From positions 74,144,767-74,208,766 of the forward strand of contig OY720346.1 in NCBI GenBank assembly GCA_963082975.1: a DNA stretch of 64,000 bases, written 5' to 3'. Below, in pieces: positions 46,461-60,740 of this stretch. The position numbers were made by a program, and so were the translations under genes. The notes beneath the pieces were generated by a model. The model did no database searches. It saw only the letters and a list, made by a program, of their open reading frames with translations, and had not been told where the DNA came from. Source of the DNA: Labia minor. Taxonomy: Eukaryota; Arthropoda; Insecta; Dermaptera; Spongiphoridae. Every line of letters begins with the position of its first letter. Position 1 is the first letter of the stretch.

Positions 46461-49400
46461 GGTTTAAAAATTGTTTAAAAAAAAGATTTATATATATATA
46501 TTATTGAATGTAAATCAAAATGAAAAATGTTGACAATAAAATAAAAATATGATTAATTAAATAAAATAATTAAATTAATTTTATATCTATTAATATAATG
46601 AGATACATATATTAGTACAGTTAGGGTGAATAAACAAGATAATAAATCTTTTTTTTTTTAATTTATATATACACATATAAAGAAGAGAAATGAGTAATAA
46701 CCATAGTATAAAATAAATCATTTCTTCTTCATTATAGTATAATAGAAATATAATAATGTATTTTATTCATATTAAAGTGTTGGAAAATAAAATAATAATA
46801 TGAGATAATAAAAATGTAATTTAATTAATAGGATTTCTTAAGAAATTTTAAAAATATATCAAATGCTATCGTTTTTCAAAAGGAAGATACATTAAAATAT
46901 CATTAAAAATAATTATAAATTAATTTGATATGTTCCAAATTAATAACAAATAAATAAATAAATGAATCTAATCTTTAGTGATTGTTTTATTTTATATACA
47001 TACATATATTATTAACTACCGGGATGAACCATTTTAGTTTCATTAATCAAATATAATTTATAAATTTTATATATATATATAATTCAAATTTAAAAATTTA
47101 ATAGCTCTTTATAAAAAGTTATTTACATATTAATCTTATCAACAAAAAAATATAAATTGTAATTCGTGTCATTTGGATAGAATTGATAAATTGAAAGATA
47201 ACTAAACACTTTACGAACAAATTGTCAAATAAATGTACACAATTCTATTTTCTAATTTATGTAAATAAAAAAGAAAAGATGAGAATAAGAAATAATATGG
47301 AGTAAGTGATTGAAGGGTTGACATTGAATAAGAGGTTATGTATTGTTGTTGCTTAGGAGGACATCTATCGATTGTGAGATGAAGATTGACATAAAAGAAA
47401 GGGTAAAGAAATTGGCTTAAAAAAAAAGCCTTGACAGCGAGACTCTCTCCCATTTTATTGAAAATACAAAATTGGCGGTTGATGTAGCACATAAACGCCA
47501 ACATGTTAAGTTTATATCCCTTGCTGAGCTAATTTCGAATATTTTAATATCTAACCGACATCAGAAGTTACAACCAAAGAAAGTACTACTTTGATCATGG
47601 GAAACACATGTTATTCAAGAGGAACTTGAATCCGCTCGTAAATAAATAAATAAATAAATACTTAACTATAACACTATAAATGAATAAATCAAACAAATTT
47701 ATATATAATAAATTTATATATATATATATTATATATGGGTAGAATGAATGAAATAATTGTTTTACATAAATACTATATAAAAAAAAACTAATAATAATAA
47801 ATTATAAATTAATTTAACATAATAATAAATAAAAAAACAAATTAAATATAATATTTTAAATTAATTAAACTAAATTTTTTTTATTAAATGATACTCTCCT
47901 TATTGAAATTTTTTAATGTAATATTAAAAATAGGTAATATTTTATTTATAAATGTACTTTTTTACTTTAACTATATTTTATAAAATTAATTTTATCATTT
48001 TGATAAATATAATGACATAATTATATTTAATATTAGAATATATATAGCTATATATTATCAACTGTTTTTTGTTTTTTTTTATTTTATTCTATATTATAAT
48101 TTTTGAATATATTGATATGTGAAACACACATTTTATTTTTGATAAAATGTTTGTTCACTTTAGAAAAGAAATATATTATATATATATATAGGTATATTAT
48201 TTCTGTTTAACTACGTAATAATGTATTTGAATATATAATATTTCGACGCCCGAGGTAAAGAAATAAAAACCGGTCTTACCTGTAATTTATTTATTATTAA
48301 AATGATATGATCTAAATTTATTTTTATTAAAAATTAATAATAATAATAATAATAATAATAATTTATTAATTATATATGGAGTGATTGCAATGTTGAAATT
48401 TTTATAATAAATAAATTCATCTATTATATATATATATTTATTAGAGATATGACTTAATTTCAATTAATATTTGTGGAAAATTTCAATAAGAGCATCATAT
48501 TATAAAAAAAGATACATATTAGATTTATAAATGCAGTTATAATATATAATAGAATAAAAGTATAAATAATTAACTATAAAATAAGAGAATAATTGTCGTT
48601 AAAAAATAATAAATAAATAACGCGGTATATATTTTACCTTATTTTTTTTATAGCTCAATTGAAATAGTTTAATTCAATCTAATTAATGCTTACTTAATGG
48701 ATTTTTCCTTGATAAATAAAAAACTTTTAGATTAATATTATTATATAAAATGAAAATATCTTTATTATTATTATTATTATTATGTTTTTAATATAAAATG
48801 TGAAAAATAAAATATTTATTGAATTTAAATGTTTATAAATAAATAGAAAAAATTTGAATTTATTTATATAAAATAATAGAGGAGAATGTTATTTATGATA
48901 TTTGATAAGTAAAATTATAAATCAAATGTTTTTTTTTAAAAAAAAAATCCTTCAGGTTGGTTTCTTAAAACGTTTTTGACAAATAAATAAGATAATAAAA
49001 TTTCATGTTTTCTATAGTAATGTTTTTATAATTCATGATAAAATTAATGTAATATAACTTACAAAATTCTAAATTAATAAATATAATTTAGATTTATGCT
49101 TAAAATTTTAGATCATAATTAAAAATGATTGAAAAAAAATATTTAAATTTTCAATAAAAATACTCAGGTATCCTTTTAAATATGAAAATAACATAAAAAA
49201 TACAATTATTATTGTTATTATTACTCTATTCGCATTTTCTAATAAATTTTCAAAATTTATTAATTTCTATAAATATATATATATTTATGTATATATAAAG
49301 AGAATGTCCTTATATATATATAAAATAAACCAAAATTAATGAAAAAATAAAATTTATTTTTTTTCCCTACATTAATAAATATAATTAAAATCCAACCACA

Positions 49401-51032
49401 ATACAATTTGAATTTATTAATAAGTTTTAGACCATTTCATTTACTGAAACGATTTCAAATAGATTGATTTAAATAAATAAATAAATAGTTATTACTCATA
49501 CATAGCGAGAAGAGAGAGAGAAAGGAGACATTAACAACTAAATGAGTTTTACAAACGAGGAGAGTAACAACGAGTGGAGGGATAGAAAAATTATTAATTT
49601 TTTTTTTTAATAGCCACTTAATTTCTATTCTTTTCCTTTTTCACGAAGGACAATTATTTAAATTTAAAATTTGACATAAAATAAATAATATATTTTGTTT
49701 CTCTTTAAAGAAATATTAAAAAAGTAAAAAAAACAACAACAAATTGGCGGTAGGATTATTAAACCGGAGGAGGGGAGGGGGGTAATAATCCTACCTAGAA
49801 GGGGGGCCTCACCTTTGTGATTTTTTTTTCGAAAACAAGAAGAAAATGAGTTAAAAGTCGATAATTATATGAAAGATCAACGTTTATATGACTTCATAAA
49901 AATGTGGTGCCTGAAATGAATGAATATTCAAAGCTTCACGCCACGTTTATTTTCATTTTAATAATCGCAATTAAGGATTGAATCGCGTTTTTAATGGAAG
50001 AGCTGTGTGGTGTCTGTGCGTATGCATTTTCTATAAGGAATTATATATATATTTGTTGGTTGTTGTTGTTGTTGTTATTGCAGGTGCTGTTGGCAGCAGC
50101 TGCGTTTCCAATTTCAATCATATATGGTGTATATAGATCAAACAAATATACTCTATTTCATTGTTATCTTAAAAGTAAAATAAAATAAAAATAAAAAAAC
50201 TCTTGTTTCATTTTTCTTCTGACAGTCAGTCATACCAACTGAATCAAAAAGCACCAATATGTAAATAGAAACAAACACAATATTAAAGAACTTTATCATT
50301 TTACTCTATTTGTTATAATATGATATGTATATAATATAATTTAATAATAGATATTAATTTAGTTAAACAACATTGGTAGGTATATTTATATAATTTGGTT
50401 TCTGTCTATACAATTTGTTAAAAAAAAATTGAGAACAATCTGAATTCATTTATGGTAAATTATTATTTCTTTCATTAATTATTTATTAATAAATAATTAT
50501 TATTTATGAATAAATGAAAGAAAGTAGCCTTCTATTAAGGATGTAATTATGTTTAGTCACGAAAAATTGCTATATTTTTTATTATATACATATAAATGAG
50601 AAGGGCTTCACTTACCCTTTATGCTTTTTTAACATAATGTGTATTTATACTAATTTAAAATCAAGAATGTTGTAATTATAAGTGATTGAAAATAATACCT
50701 TAAGTAAATTGTTTTCTTGGTTTTATTTTGATTTGAAATGTATAAACATTAAATTTATTATTATAAGGCTTTCATATAAAATTAACCTTATATAAAGAAA
50801 TGATTTTCATAATTTCTAATCAATTTTTGTTTCTAAATTTATGTCCTTTATCTATATTATAATTCAAGGATTCAAAGGTAGGTATCCAGGATAGATAAAA
50901 TATATGTCAAGAGATGTCTAGGAAATTGAGTCATTTCAACTTTGATGAATGTGAATGACAACATTGAACAACACTTTACTAAAAAAAAATCTCTAGAAAA
51001 TAAAAGGCACTTAAGTTCCACATACTATAATG

Positions 51033-51065
<33 letters not shown>

Positions 51066-52589
51066 TAAAAGAAAAAATACTGAACAACCAATGATATTTG
51101 ATTTGAAAAAAGTTATATTCTTAGTTATTATCTATAATACATAATAGTTATGATTGAAAAGTGAAAAAATATGTATCATCAGTCAAATAATAACAGATTT
51201 TATAAAACTTATTTAAATAATTTAATTTTAATTTATTTATTTATTTCACTTACAATTATAAATATTATAATAATATAATTTAAAAATTTAGAAAATGAAA
51301 ATAGTGATATTTTTATAATAATTAAAGATATCTAATTTTATAAAATTTAAAATTGTATTATGTTAATATTTAATGAATATTAGAGAAATAGAAATATACG
51401 TTACATTACATACATATATTTTTTCATCTTGCATAAAAATATTAAAGTTTGTTTTTTAAATTATCTACTTTTTTTATTAATCTGCAAAGAATAAGAAAAT
51501 AAATTAAATATAAATTTAAACAAATATATATATAGATATATATATATATATCTTTTGATAATAGATTGATCACGTTAATTAATATCGACCTTTAAAGAGA
51601 GGGAGACAACTAGAGATAAATATAAAATATAAATACATATAAATCATTTTAATGTGAAGAAAATTAAATTGAATCTCCTTGAAATGTTTTTTTTTTCTTT
51701 TATAAAACAAGGAAACGCGATGTTTTGACCTATTCACATCAAACTGCTATTTTGTATAATTAGAAGAGTAAAAAAAAATATTCAATAAAAATAATATTTC
51801 TTACAAAACTAGTGGTTATTATTTCACTATTAAAATAGAATAAATCTTCATTATATTTAACCAGCTAGCTGTGTGCGTAGATGAACCTTTCACTAAAGCT
51901 TTCATTAAGTTTATTTTTTTAGAAAAATTTTATTCGAAATGTTTTTTTTTTATTTTTAAACAAATGATTATTATTATTATTAGTATTAGTATTATTATTA
52001 CTTACAAATAATCTAAGGGTGAATTTAAAAAAATTTTTTGATTTAATATTTATTCCACAAAGAGAATCAATCATCAATATATATAATTTCCTATGTACCT
52101 ATGTTTGTATGAAATGTCTGTAGCATTGTGAAGTTAGCTACAAATTTAGAATTTTTTTATAATTTAAAATTTAAAAAAAATTTAAATACACAAATTGAAA
52201 TATAATAATTTTTAAATTTATCTACAATTTGATATTAATATTATAAGAGAAATAAACATCAAAACCTATCAAAATTATTAATTTGTTTCTATCTTCATTT
52301 TTTTTTAAATTTTGTCTTGTTATTATTAAAATTGAAAAAAAAATAAAAAAATTATTAGGACGATTTTAATGAAATTTTAATATTTTAATATTTTAAATTT
52401 AAATAAAATAATATAGATTATATTATATCCTGATATTATAAATTAATAAATTAATCTTATTTAATTATATTATAAAGTTAATTTAATAAAAAGATGATAT
52501 TATATCGTGATATTAGATCAATTGTAAATGTATAAATAATAATAATAATAATAATAATAATAAAGTATCCAGAAGCTAAAAAAAAAATG
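46461..52589. other. Long AT-rich gene-free stretch
   Basis: Nearly all low-complexity AT sequence with TA and TAA repeats. Moderately complex segments occur at 47210-47640 and 49500-50000 (CCGGAGGAGGGGAGGGGGG). A TTG/GTT-rich stretch lies at about 50057-50080. No exon, RNA gene or clear transposon terminus was recognised. Confidence 0.4.
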
Positions 52590-53520
52590 ATCCATTTCTT
52601 TTCTGTTTAATCGAAAGATTAAATGTTGGATAATTTTGAAAAATAGATTGCAAACCCGGTGTTTTCGGATAGTTTACTCTTGTCGCGTTGTCGATGATGG
52701 ATAGTGAGTGCATTTGGTTCGTTTCGATCATCTATCAGGAGACCCACCAAATCGTGATCGGGACACTGATAAGCGATCCCGGGACCATTTACCCAACGAG
52801 GACCACCGCACGCACGCAGGCCACCACAACAGCCAATGCAGAAAGATCAACACAAGAGGAAGGGATAGAATAGAAGTGAGTGTGTATATGTGGATGGGAG
52901 GGAAGGAGGGGGGGGAGAGTAAAAAAGCGTCGAGACAGCATCACGAGATTCCGGATAATTAATTTGTTAACATATGATGGATTTCAAGCCGAGATGTCCA
53001 AACAGAGAAGCACCCAATCGAATGATTCATCGGAGAAGCTCAATAATTATCATGCCACCTTCCCTCAAGCATGGAGGCAAAGACCATCATCATCAGCCCT
53101 TTGTTTCTTTTCATCCAAACTAAGCGGATTATTCATCTATGTTTGTTTAATATTATTATTATTAATAATAATAATAATAACGAAACCTTTCTCTCTCTTT
53201 CTCCCACTTGTCTGATGCTTGTCTTCTTACATCAGAGTTGAGTTTTTCTATTTTTATTCAGCGTAACCAATGTTTGATTTATTTGCAGTGACATTAGATT
53301 CTATTAACAACCAACCACCTTCGTCTTTGTCTTCAAATGACGACAATTTCCTTAGTCAAGTTTATATTATTTCCCAATCAATTATAAATCAAATAAATTT
53401 TATTTCTACTCCCCTCCAACTGAAGCAAAACCAAAAAACAAACAAAAAAAAAATGAAAAGAAAAGGAAATATAAAATCAAAATTTTAATTTCATAAGGCA
53501 TCATCTAAATAGATTTTGTA
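52590..53520 (+). other. Complex island with unexplained short frames
   Basis: From 52590 to 53215 the sequence is unusually complex and GC-rich for this window, for example GACCCACCAAATCGTGATCG and ACCACCGCACGCACGCAGG. Overlapping plus-strand frames (52688-52873, 52708-52962, 52880-53215) contain no known domain. It could be a conserved non-coding element, a 5' UTR/promoter, or a non-coding exon. No splice pairing was established. Confidence 0.3.
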
Positions 53521-53839
53521 TTCCTTTCACAAAAAATAATTTACCATATTTTTAAAGAAATAATTTTTTTTTTTCATTTTATTAAGATACAACAAATTAA
53601 TATAGTAAATTTAATAAAAAGAAAACCAAATGCAGCAATAATATTTGAAATCAGATCAAAAAAAATAGTTATTTTAAAAATATTGAATAATAAATAAATA
53701 AATAAATATTTAAAAGATAATATATTTAATTTATTTAGAAAAAGAGGTATATGGAAATATGAAGATATCATGAACTGATTGATAGTAAAGTTATTATAAT
53801 AAGATTTAAATAATAATAATAATAATAATATTAATAATG

Positions 53840-54225
53840 GTAACAGGCCAAGTACTAAGTTAATTAGTTAGGGTGGTTACCCTTTCAAGGGAAGAATTTG
53901 TTTCGAGGAGGGGGAAAAAAAGTCTCGCATTCTTTCGAATGTGTGTGCGAAGTATAATGTGTTTTTTCATGTGGGAGAAAAGTCGAGGGCGTTAAGAGAG
54001 CAGACGTTTTTTTTTAATTCAACACAACCATTAATCATTAGCTGATTGAAATTGATCTTTTTTGGCAAATCGTTTGTTGATCAATGAAATTAATCTTATT
54101 CTGGAGCTGAAAATAGGGTCGGTAACATTTTAATAAAGTATATAACGATGAACACTCAGCGAGACAAATCGATTCTTGTCGCTAAAAGTAAAAATAATTA
54201 TTAATTCGATGTGCCACAAAAGAGG
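53840..54225. other. Complex non-coding island
   Basis: Mixed-composition sequence with AACCATTAATCATTAGCTG and GATCAATGAAATTAATC, which contain homeodomain-type TAAT cores. There is no open frame. Candidate regulatory element immediately before the receptor relic. The preceding 53521-53839 is AT-rich. Confidence 0.3.
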
Positions 54226-54278
54226 TATATATATATATATTATACTATTTACTTTAAATTAAGTTCAATTTCAATCAA

Positions 54279-54390
54279 TCAAATTAATATCGGTTTATTT
54301 TGTATCTGTAATCAGTGAACAAGTAACCATTGAGGTAAGAGAGAGAATTTTCCTAATTAATGAATGAAAAAATTAATAAATGAAATTGTG
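54279..54390 (+). pseudogene. Gustatory receptor fragment (end of exon 1 plus intron start)
   Basis: It matches the end of GR1 exon 1 and the start of its intron. It encodes KLISVYFVSVISEQVTIE, aligned with GR1 KLISVYFVSAISGQVTIE, followed by the donor GAG|gtaaga and intronic sequence such as AATTAATAAATGAAAT. Only the last 18 codons of the exon are present and no exon 2 or 3 follows, so this is a relic. A pogo-like element begins 24 bases later. It shows that GR sequence was once copied about 48 kb away. Confidence 0.75.
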
Positions 54391-54413
54391 TTCTTATTAT
54401 ATATATATATATA

Positions 54414-54760
54414 CAGTGAACTCTCTATATAAGCAACCTCTATACAAGCAACTTTTTTTGTTCAAATGTTCTGTATAAGCAACCTTTGAAAGCTAAATAT
54501 TTGATTTAACAGCTGCTCACAACAACATAACCTCAAATTGTAAAAAATTATGTTATTGGAATATCTTTATGTTTTATACTGTTTGTATTGAAGTTAATTT
54601 CTGATAATTAGAATAGTTACTAGAATTTCTCTTAATTTCTGTTAATAAATTAATTAATATTTTTGAATTTTAAATACAACTTCAAACAATGCAACTTTTC
54701 CTAATAATAAATTTTTTTATTGAATATGGTTCATATGAGTTGCTTATATAGACATATTAT
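54414..54760. mobile_element. pogo/Tigger-like MITE remnant
   Basis: The left end CAGTGAACTCTCTATATAAG, followed by CAACCTCTATACAAGCAAC, resembles pogo/Tigger termini (CAGT, then repeats of a tATAAgcAAC unit). At the right, GTTGCTTATATAGAC is the complement of the inner left motif, but the last bases are eroded. TATA lies just before the left end. No ORF. Confidence 0.55.
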
Positions 54761-55883
54761 ATACTAATATATTTAAGCTAATCAAACAAACAGATGGACA
54801 ATGGCCAGTATTTTATTTTGAACAATATGAAATTTTGAAAATTGCAAACAAAGACCACCTAAGAAGTTCTCTTAAAACAATCGATGACAATGATGAGGGT
54901 TTGATAGGTTTAAAAAATCAAGATGAAATTTTTTTTATTTAGGCATCATCTGTTATCAAATGTAACAATTTTTTAATTGATGCTAGTTTATATGACATTA
55001 TCCAATGTCTTCCCTCCCTTGAGGGCCAATCGAAAAGGGCTTTTATGAAATGGATTGCTTTCACATTCCATTGATGTGTTACGTTTGGAAAGTCACCTCT
55101 CTGCAGCCCTTTTTCCCCCACGATTCCATTCTCTCCATTTATATATATATAAATTTAGAATGTTTTGGATGTTGTTTTTTTTGTTTTTTTTATAATCTGT
55201 CGTGCTCTATAATAAATGATTTTATTTGAATTAAAATTCGTTTCTTTTATTTCGGGTGTAGGCTTGTCAATTGTAATTGGAGAAACGTAATTCAGATAAG
55301 AACAAAAAGCGTGAAAACAAAAAGGTTAATAGGGTGGGTGGAATGGATGGATGGATGGTCATAAATAAGGACAAAGAACTAAACATCCTTGACAAATTCT
55401 TATTGATTGTCAAGAAATTCTTAAAATTTATTTGCATTAAAGATGCGGAACCATTTCGTTTCTATTCACAAAATTAGCAAAAGCATTATTTCTAACTTTC
55501 GTATTAACTAATTCTCTTACACATTTGGGTTGAAATAAAAATAGCGAATAGAAGTAAAAGAAAGCAAAAATGTCATTTGATTAGCAGCAAATTTCTTTTC
55601 AAATCCAAAATAACAATTTATTTTTCCAATGAAGTCAAGGTCTTAAATAAGATACCGAGACAAAAATTTTTGTTAAATAACTACACAACTACTATAAATA
55701 TATATTCAAATTATCTCTATTAATTATGAAAAAAGAAATAAAATATTCGATTGTGTTAATTTTTATATAGATTATTGGATACTTTAATTTTTTTCTGAGA
55801 TTCTTTGTTGATATTATATACTTGTATATTTATTAAATCATTTTCCAATTTATTTATTTCTATGATAATTAATTATTAATTAA
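54761..55883. other. Non-coding stretch with a complex island at 54.93-55.14 kb
   Basis: The island contains GAGGGCCAATCGAAAAGGGC and CACCTCTCTGCAGCCC. A plus-strand frame at 55277-55477 and a minus-strand frame at 54939-55121 are short and unrecognised. The rest is AT-rich. Confidence 0.3.
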
Positions 55884-56175
55884 AAAAAACTGACTTTTAT
55901 ACATCCTACGCAAGGGCAGCACCTAAAGTTGGTTATATTAATAAAGTGTCCTATGATCAGTAAATCGGGTCTTATCAACCTTTATCTTGATTTTCTTGAT
56001 CGGAGGCGCTACTTTTTTATCAAGTAGCTTCCCAATTTTGATTTCGGAGGCTGGATTCCGTCTCATAAACTCCAGCTAGAGACAATTCCTTGCCAGACCC
56101 GGGATTTAGACCCGAGACCACGAATATGTGAGATAACTCTGTTAACCAACATCCTACGAGGTGTCTTCTTTATTA
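55884..56175 (-). mobile_element. tRNA-derived SINE, family S1 copy 2
   Basis: Minus-strand copy of the SINE at 4697-4974 (CCTATGATCAGTA, TTTTCTTGATCGGAGGCGCT). A 14-base direct repeat TAATTATTAATTAA flanks it (55870-55883 and 56176-56189), which fits target duplication, though AT-rich sequence makes this weaker evidence. Confidence 0.8.
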
Positions 56176-58633
56176 TAATTATTAATTAAATTATAAAATA
56201 ATTTAGATGATTCTATATTTTTTAATATGAGTATGTTTTATTATGTAGTATGGATAATATCATATAAATAAAAGTATATTTTACTTTTAGTATCAATTAT
56301 TTACTAATGTATTGTGTATTATTATTATTATTATTTTATTAATATACATGTATACTAACTATTCTTCTTTACTTTTATTGACTTTCATGATGTTACTGTC
56401 GCTGTTGTTATTATTATTAAGTCCAAGGCAAGAGTTAAGAAAATATCAACACAGACAAACCCTTTGTGTATGGAGAGTTGCATTTTACGAGCGGCTGCCT
56501 CGCTCAATTAAAAATCGGCCATGGGCCGGCATTTGGTTTCCGAGGGGTTTTACTTAATTTATTAGTCAACCTACCGCGAAAAAATAAATTATAATACTTT
56601 TTGGTTTTTGGTATTTTTTTTTTTTTTTGTTTTTAAAAATTCTTTATAGCATAAAATAAATTACGACGTTTCAGATTACCTTTTAATAATGATAATAAAT
56701 GAAATTAAAATAAAAAATTATATATATATATATATAAAGAACTGAATCCAACATGTATAATAACTTGATTTTAAAATGAAATTGTTTTCTTCATTTTGAA
56801 ATGGATAGGAAGAAAGAAAATATTCATCATATAGAAATCTTCTATTATAATAAACGGAATTTATAATCAATTGTAATTATAAACTCAAAGGAATCGATGT
56901 AAAATGATAACGTTATCGCGTTTATAAATCAATAGAAAATTTAATGAACTAAATTAGAAAGGAGTATAAATAAAATAGTTATTAATAACTTTCAAAATCA
57001 TTATAAATATATATACGTCAATATATATTTATTTAACATATTCGCTAAATGAACAATCAAGTACTAATTAAGTATAAAATAAAAATGAGATGTGGCCAGG
57101 CACAGAACGGACCGACGATTTGAAATAAATTAATTTCCTAACATCATTATATATATATATAAAGTATCAAAAAAAATATTTTTAAAATTTGAATTAAAAT
57201 GACTAAATTATATTATCTTGGTTTTTATTTTTAGTTTAACTACTCAATTATTAATTACTACTTGAAATATTCTCCTACAATGAATTTAAAATTAATACTT
57301 TGTAAACTACCATTTCCGGTTTCTGGATATACACCAAAAGTTGATAAATTTATGCTACTGATGCATTAAGTAAATATATCAAATTTTATCAAAATCCGTT
57401 GAGCCATTCAAGCTGTACACACAATGTACAGACGGACAGACATGAAGCTAAAAATACTTTTTTATGTTAATAAAATGCATGATTCATGTGAAATTTGGTG
57501 TAAAAACAATACCTAACCTTCCTATCGTTGGTCGGTAAAAAGACTCACTCAAAATAAATATATATTACTAATAAAAAATAATAAGCCTATATGTTTATGT
57601 CAAAAAGACAAATAAATTAAATAAATTAATTAATAAAAGAAAATCATAGAATGGAGAAATAATTCAATTAATCTTCAATTTTGTTTTTTTTAAATTATAT
57701 TAAAATGTTGTAACATTTTTTTTTATTCTTTCTTTTTTTTATTTTTTGTGTGTACATATTAAAGAGAATAATAGAATATATATAGAATAATAATGTTTAA
57801 AAAAAATATTGTATTCTTCCAATGTATGATAATGATAAGGGTTTGGTGAAAGCAGTCCTCCATTTTCAAAGATCTCTCTCACCCCCCCCCCCCCCCTCTT
57901 TCTTTCTCTTTCTCTGACATCAAAAGAAATTCAGGTAAATGCCCGTAAAGGGATGAAGAAATTCCATTAGCGATATCATTTCATTCTTCTGTGATGTGAT
58001 GTGCAAATAGAAGTACAGCAGGTCTTTTAGGATTGGTTTGACCTGCCCAGATGGTTCCAAGGGCTCACTCTAATATTAAAATAAACATTTCGTTTAATTA
58101 TCGCTAGAGGGTGGTTGTGTCGATCACGCCCACCTCAATACACTTACAAAAAGGTCTTTTATTCAGGCACCCTGAAATCAAAGACAAAAACCGTTTCGGT
58201 TTATTAATGTTTTTTTCAATTTCAATTGAAGTAGGTCACATGAGATTGGCATTTTGGAGTTTTTGAATGACACCACCCACACTAATAGTATTCAGGATAG
58301 AATCATAAGACCATATTGAGAACAACACTAGACAGTCCCATATAGTCTTGTTTTCAAATGACGTGACCATCGTCCATCCCTCTTCTTGTCTGGGAATTTG
58401 AAAATTGCTACTGCAAAATGAATAGCGAATACAGACAATGGGAATAGGGCGTGCGAAACCTTCTCTTCTTTCTCTTGAATAATTTTACTAAAATTCCCAT
58501 TGAATTGATAAAATATTTTAATGTATTATGATGTTTTTTATTATATTTTATTTATGAAAAAAATTGAGATATTTAATTAAATCAATCATATTTATTAATT
58601 AATATAAATCTTTTTTTTTATTAATAAATAATG
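56176..58633. other. Non-coding stretch with islands at 56.4-56.6 and 57.84-58.48 kb
   Basis: The first island has ACGAGCGGCTGCCTCGCTC and GCCATGGGCCGGCATTTGG. The second, about 640 bases, is non-repetitive with TTTGACCTGCCCAGATGG, GATCACGCCCACCTC and ATGACGTGACCATCG. A remnant of a dispersed repeat ending GTACAGACGGACAGAC lies at 57385-57445. No gene was recognised. Confidence 0.35.
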
Positions 58634-58646
58634 TGAATGCTGTTTA

Positions 58647-58909
58647 AAAAAAACCTCTGACTTTGTACGTCCTACGCCTATCAAATCGGTTATATCAATT
58701 AGATATTCTCTGATCAGTAGAACGGGTCCTATCAACCTTTACCTTAATTTTCTTGATCGGAGACGCTATCAAGTAGCTTTCCCAATGTTGATCCCGGAGG
58801 CTGGGTTGACTCCCTCTCATATACCCCAGCTACAGAAATTCCCTTGTCAGGCCCGGGACCTCGAGAATATGAGCCAGCTTCGCTACCTCCCACCCTGTGG
58901 TGCCTTCAA
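58647..58909 (-). mobile_element. tRNA-derived SINE, family S1 copy 3
   Basis: Minus-strand copy. Its head (right end) reads AAGGCACCACAGGGTGGGAG on the minus strand and its 3' end gives GTCAGAGGTTTTTTTT. The flanking direct repeats TGAATGCTGTTTA (58634-58646) and TGAATGCTGTCTA (58910-58922) differ at one base and mark the insertion site. Confidence 0.85.
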
Positions 58910-58922
58910 TGAATGCTGTCTA

Positions 58923-60740
58923 GGTTTCTGAATTCATTAAAAGTATTTATTAAATAATTTCGATTTTTGTTATTCGGCGAAAAGTTTCAATTTAAAAGCA
59001 TTCTATAATATGTATATTATAAATTATAAATATATATTATGAAAAGTTATTTTTATTTAGGTGAGTGTTGAATATTTGTTAATTACATGAATAAATAAAG
59101 TACGCATTTAATGTTTAATCTATTAAATATATTGATAAAGTTTAAACATTTTTGACATGATTAAGAAAGGGCTGATATGTATACATATATTGCTATCGAT
59201 ATACTTTGAAGGTGACATTAGAAAGTTTCATTAAACATATAATAAAAATAATAATAATATTTTATTATAATATGAAATTTTTAATTGATTAAAAGTATTA
59301 AATAAATAATTTTGTAAATTATTTGTTTAATTCCTTATTTATTAATTTTATTGGTAATTAATTAATATGTATGGGAAATGCAGTGTGTGTGGTATGGTGT
59401 GGTGGGGGAGATGGAGATGGGGTAGGTTTAGGTAATTTTCGATTTTTTTTTTCAGAGTTGAAAACCGAGAAAGACAAACAAGCAAACAATACAATGAATA
59501 AAGGTACGCGCACGCAGCCATCCATCATAAGATTTGCACAACGTGCCCTTTTTTTTGATGGACAAACGAACAAAATATGGTCACCGAACAAAGGGTTAGG
59601 AGAGTAGGAGACTTGATAGATATAGAAACTTTGACCAGCTGCGCTTTCAATAGAGGATGAATTCTCGAGAGAATCGAAAAGGTAACGCGATTCCTCTGTG
59701 GTCCATCAATAATCAATTAAGCAAAACCAACCGAATCAACTAAAATTTATTTTTTACTAAAATTATATATTTCTATGTCAATTAGATAAATATATTATAT
59801 TTCTAATTTCGCGATCTTAATATGTCGAGAGTAAAGTTGGTAGTGCTAGGGACTTTTGAATATAACTAAATTTAGTATGGTAATAAAGGACATAATTGTC
59901 ATTGTATTAATAAGATAATTCACTTTATAATAATTTCATGTTTCCAAATAATTATATTAATTATATCATATATCATATTTTGTTAATCTTAAAATATTAT
60001 ATTTATTGATTATATTCTATTATATTATATATTCTGTATATAACACTATATTAATATCATTATTATATGATGTATCTAATTCTAGCTCTAATTAATAAAA
60101 TATCTTTTCAGAAAATCGAAAAATTATTTTAAGATTACATATATTTATATAAAATTATGATTATATATTGTTCATTGCAAAAAAAAACAATATTATAAGA
60201 CTAATATTATAACTTATTTTGATTAGAAATTTATTATATCTGATTTTGGTAGAGTTTAAGATTAATTTATAAATATTTTATTATTATTAATGAGACCAAC
60301 CAATCACATAATAAATAATGAATGAGTGAAATGATTAGTCCTACTATTTTCTTTTGATATTTAATTCAAAAATTCTTCTTAGTTGAATTTAATTGAATGA
60401 TTAACATGAATGGTAGGTAGAGTGGGGAGAAAGAAAAGAAAGAGAAAAGAAACAACGTTCTTCATGGAGATTGAAAGAAACGATAGATTACTAATTGAAA
60501 TCGCTTAAATTAATCATCAATGAGAGATGCCAAACATATTGATGATTAATAATTGAAATTCTTTTAAATTATTCACCCTCTACCCCTCCTCCTTCCTCAA
60601 CTTCACTTACTTGCTTGGGTTTGATATCATCTTTTTTTAATTAATTGATTCACTTTCAAAGGTTAAATTAAGAAGATTCAAATGAAACGAAAAAAATTAT
60701 ATAAATATAAAAAAAAAATTATAAAATATAACGTTTTTTT
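58923..60740. other. AT-rich stretch with islands at 59.37-59.72 and 60.4-60.64 kb
   Basis: The first island includes AAGGTACGCGCACGCAGCC and TTTGACCAGCTGCGCTTTC. Short frames on both strands overlap and are not recognised. The second is purine-rich, then contains mixed sequence. No gene is supported. Confidence 0.3.
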
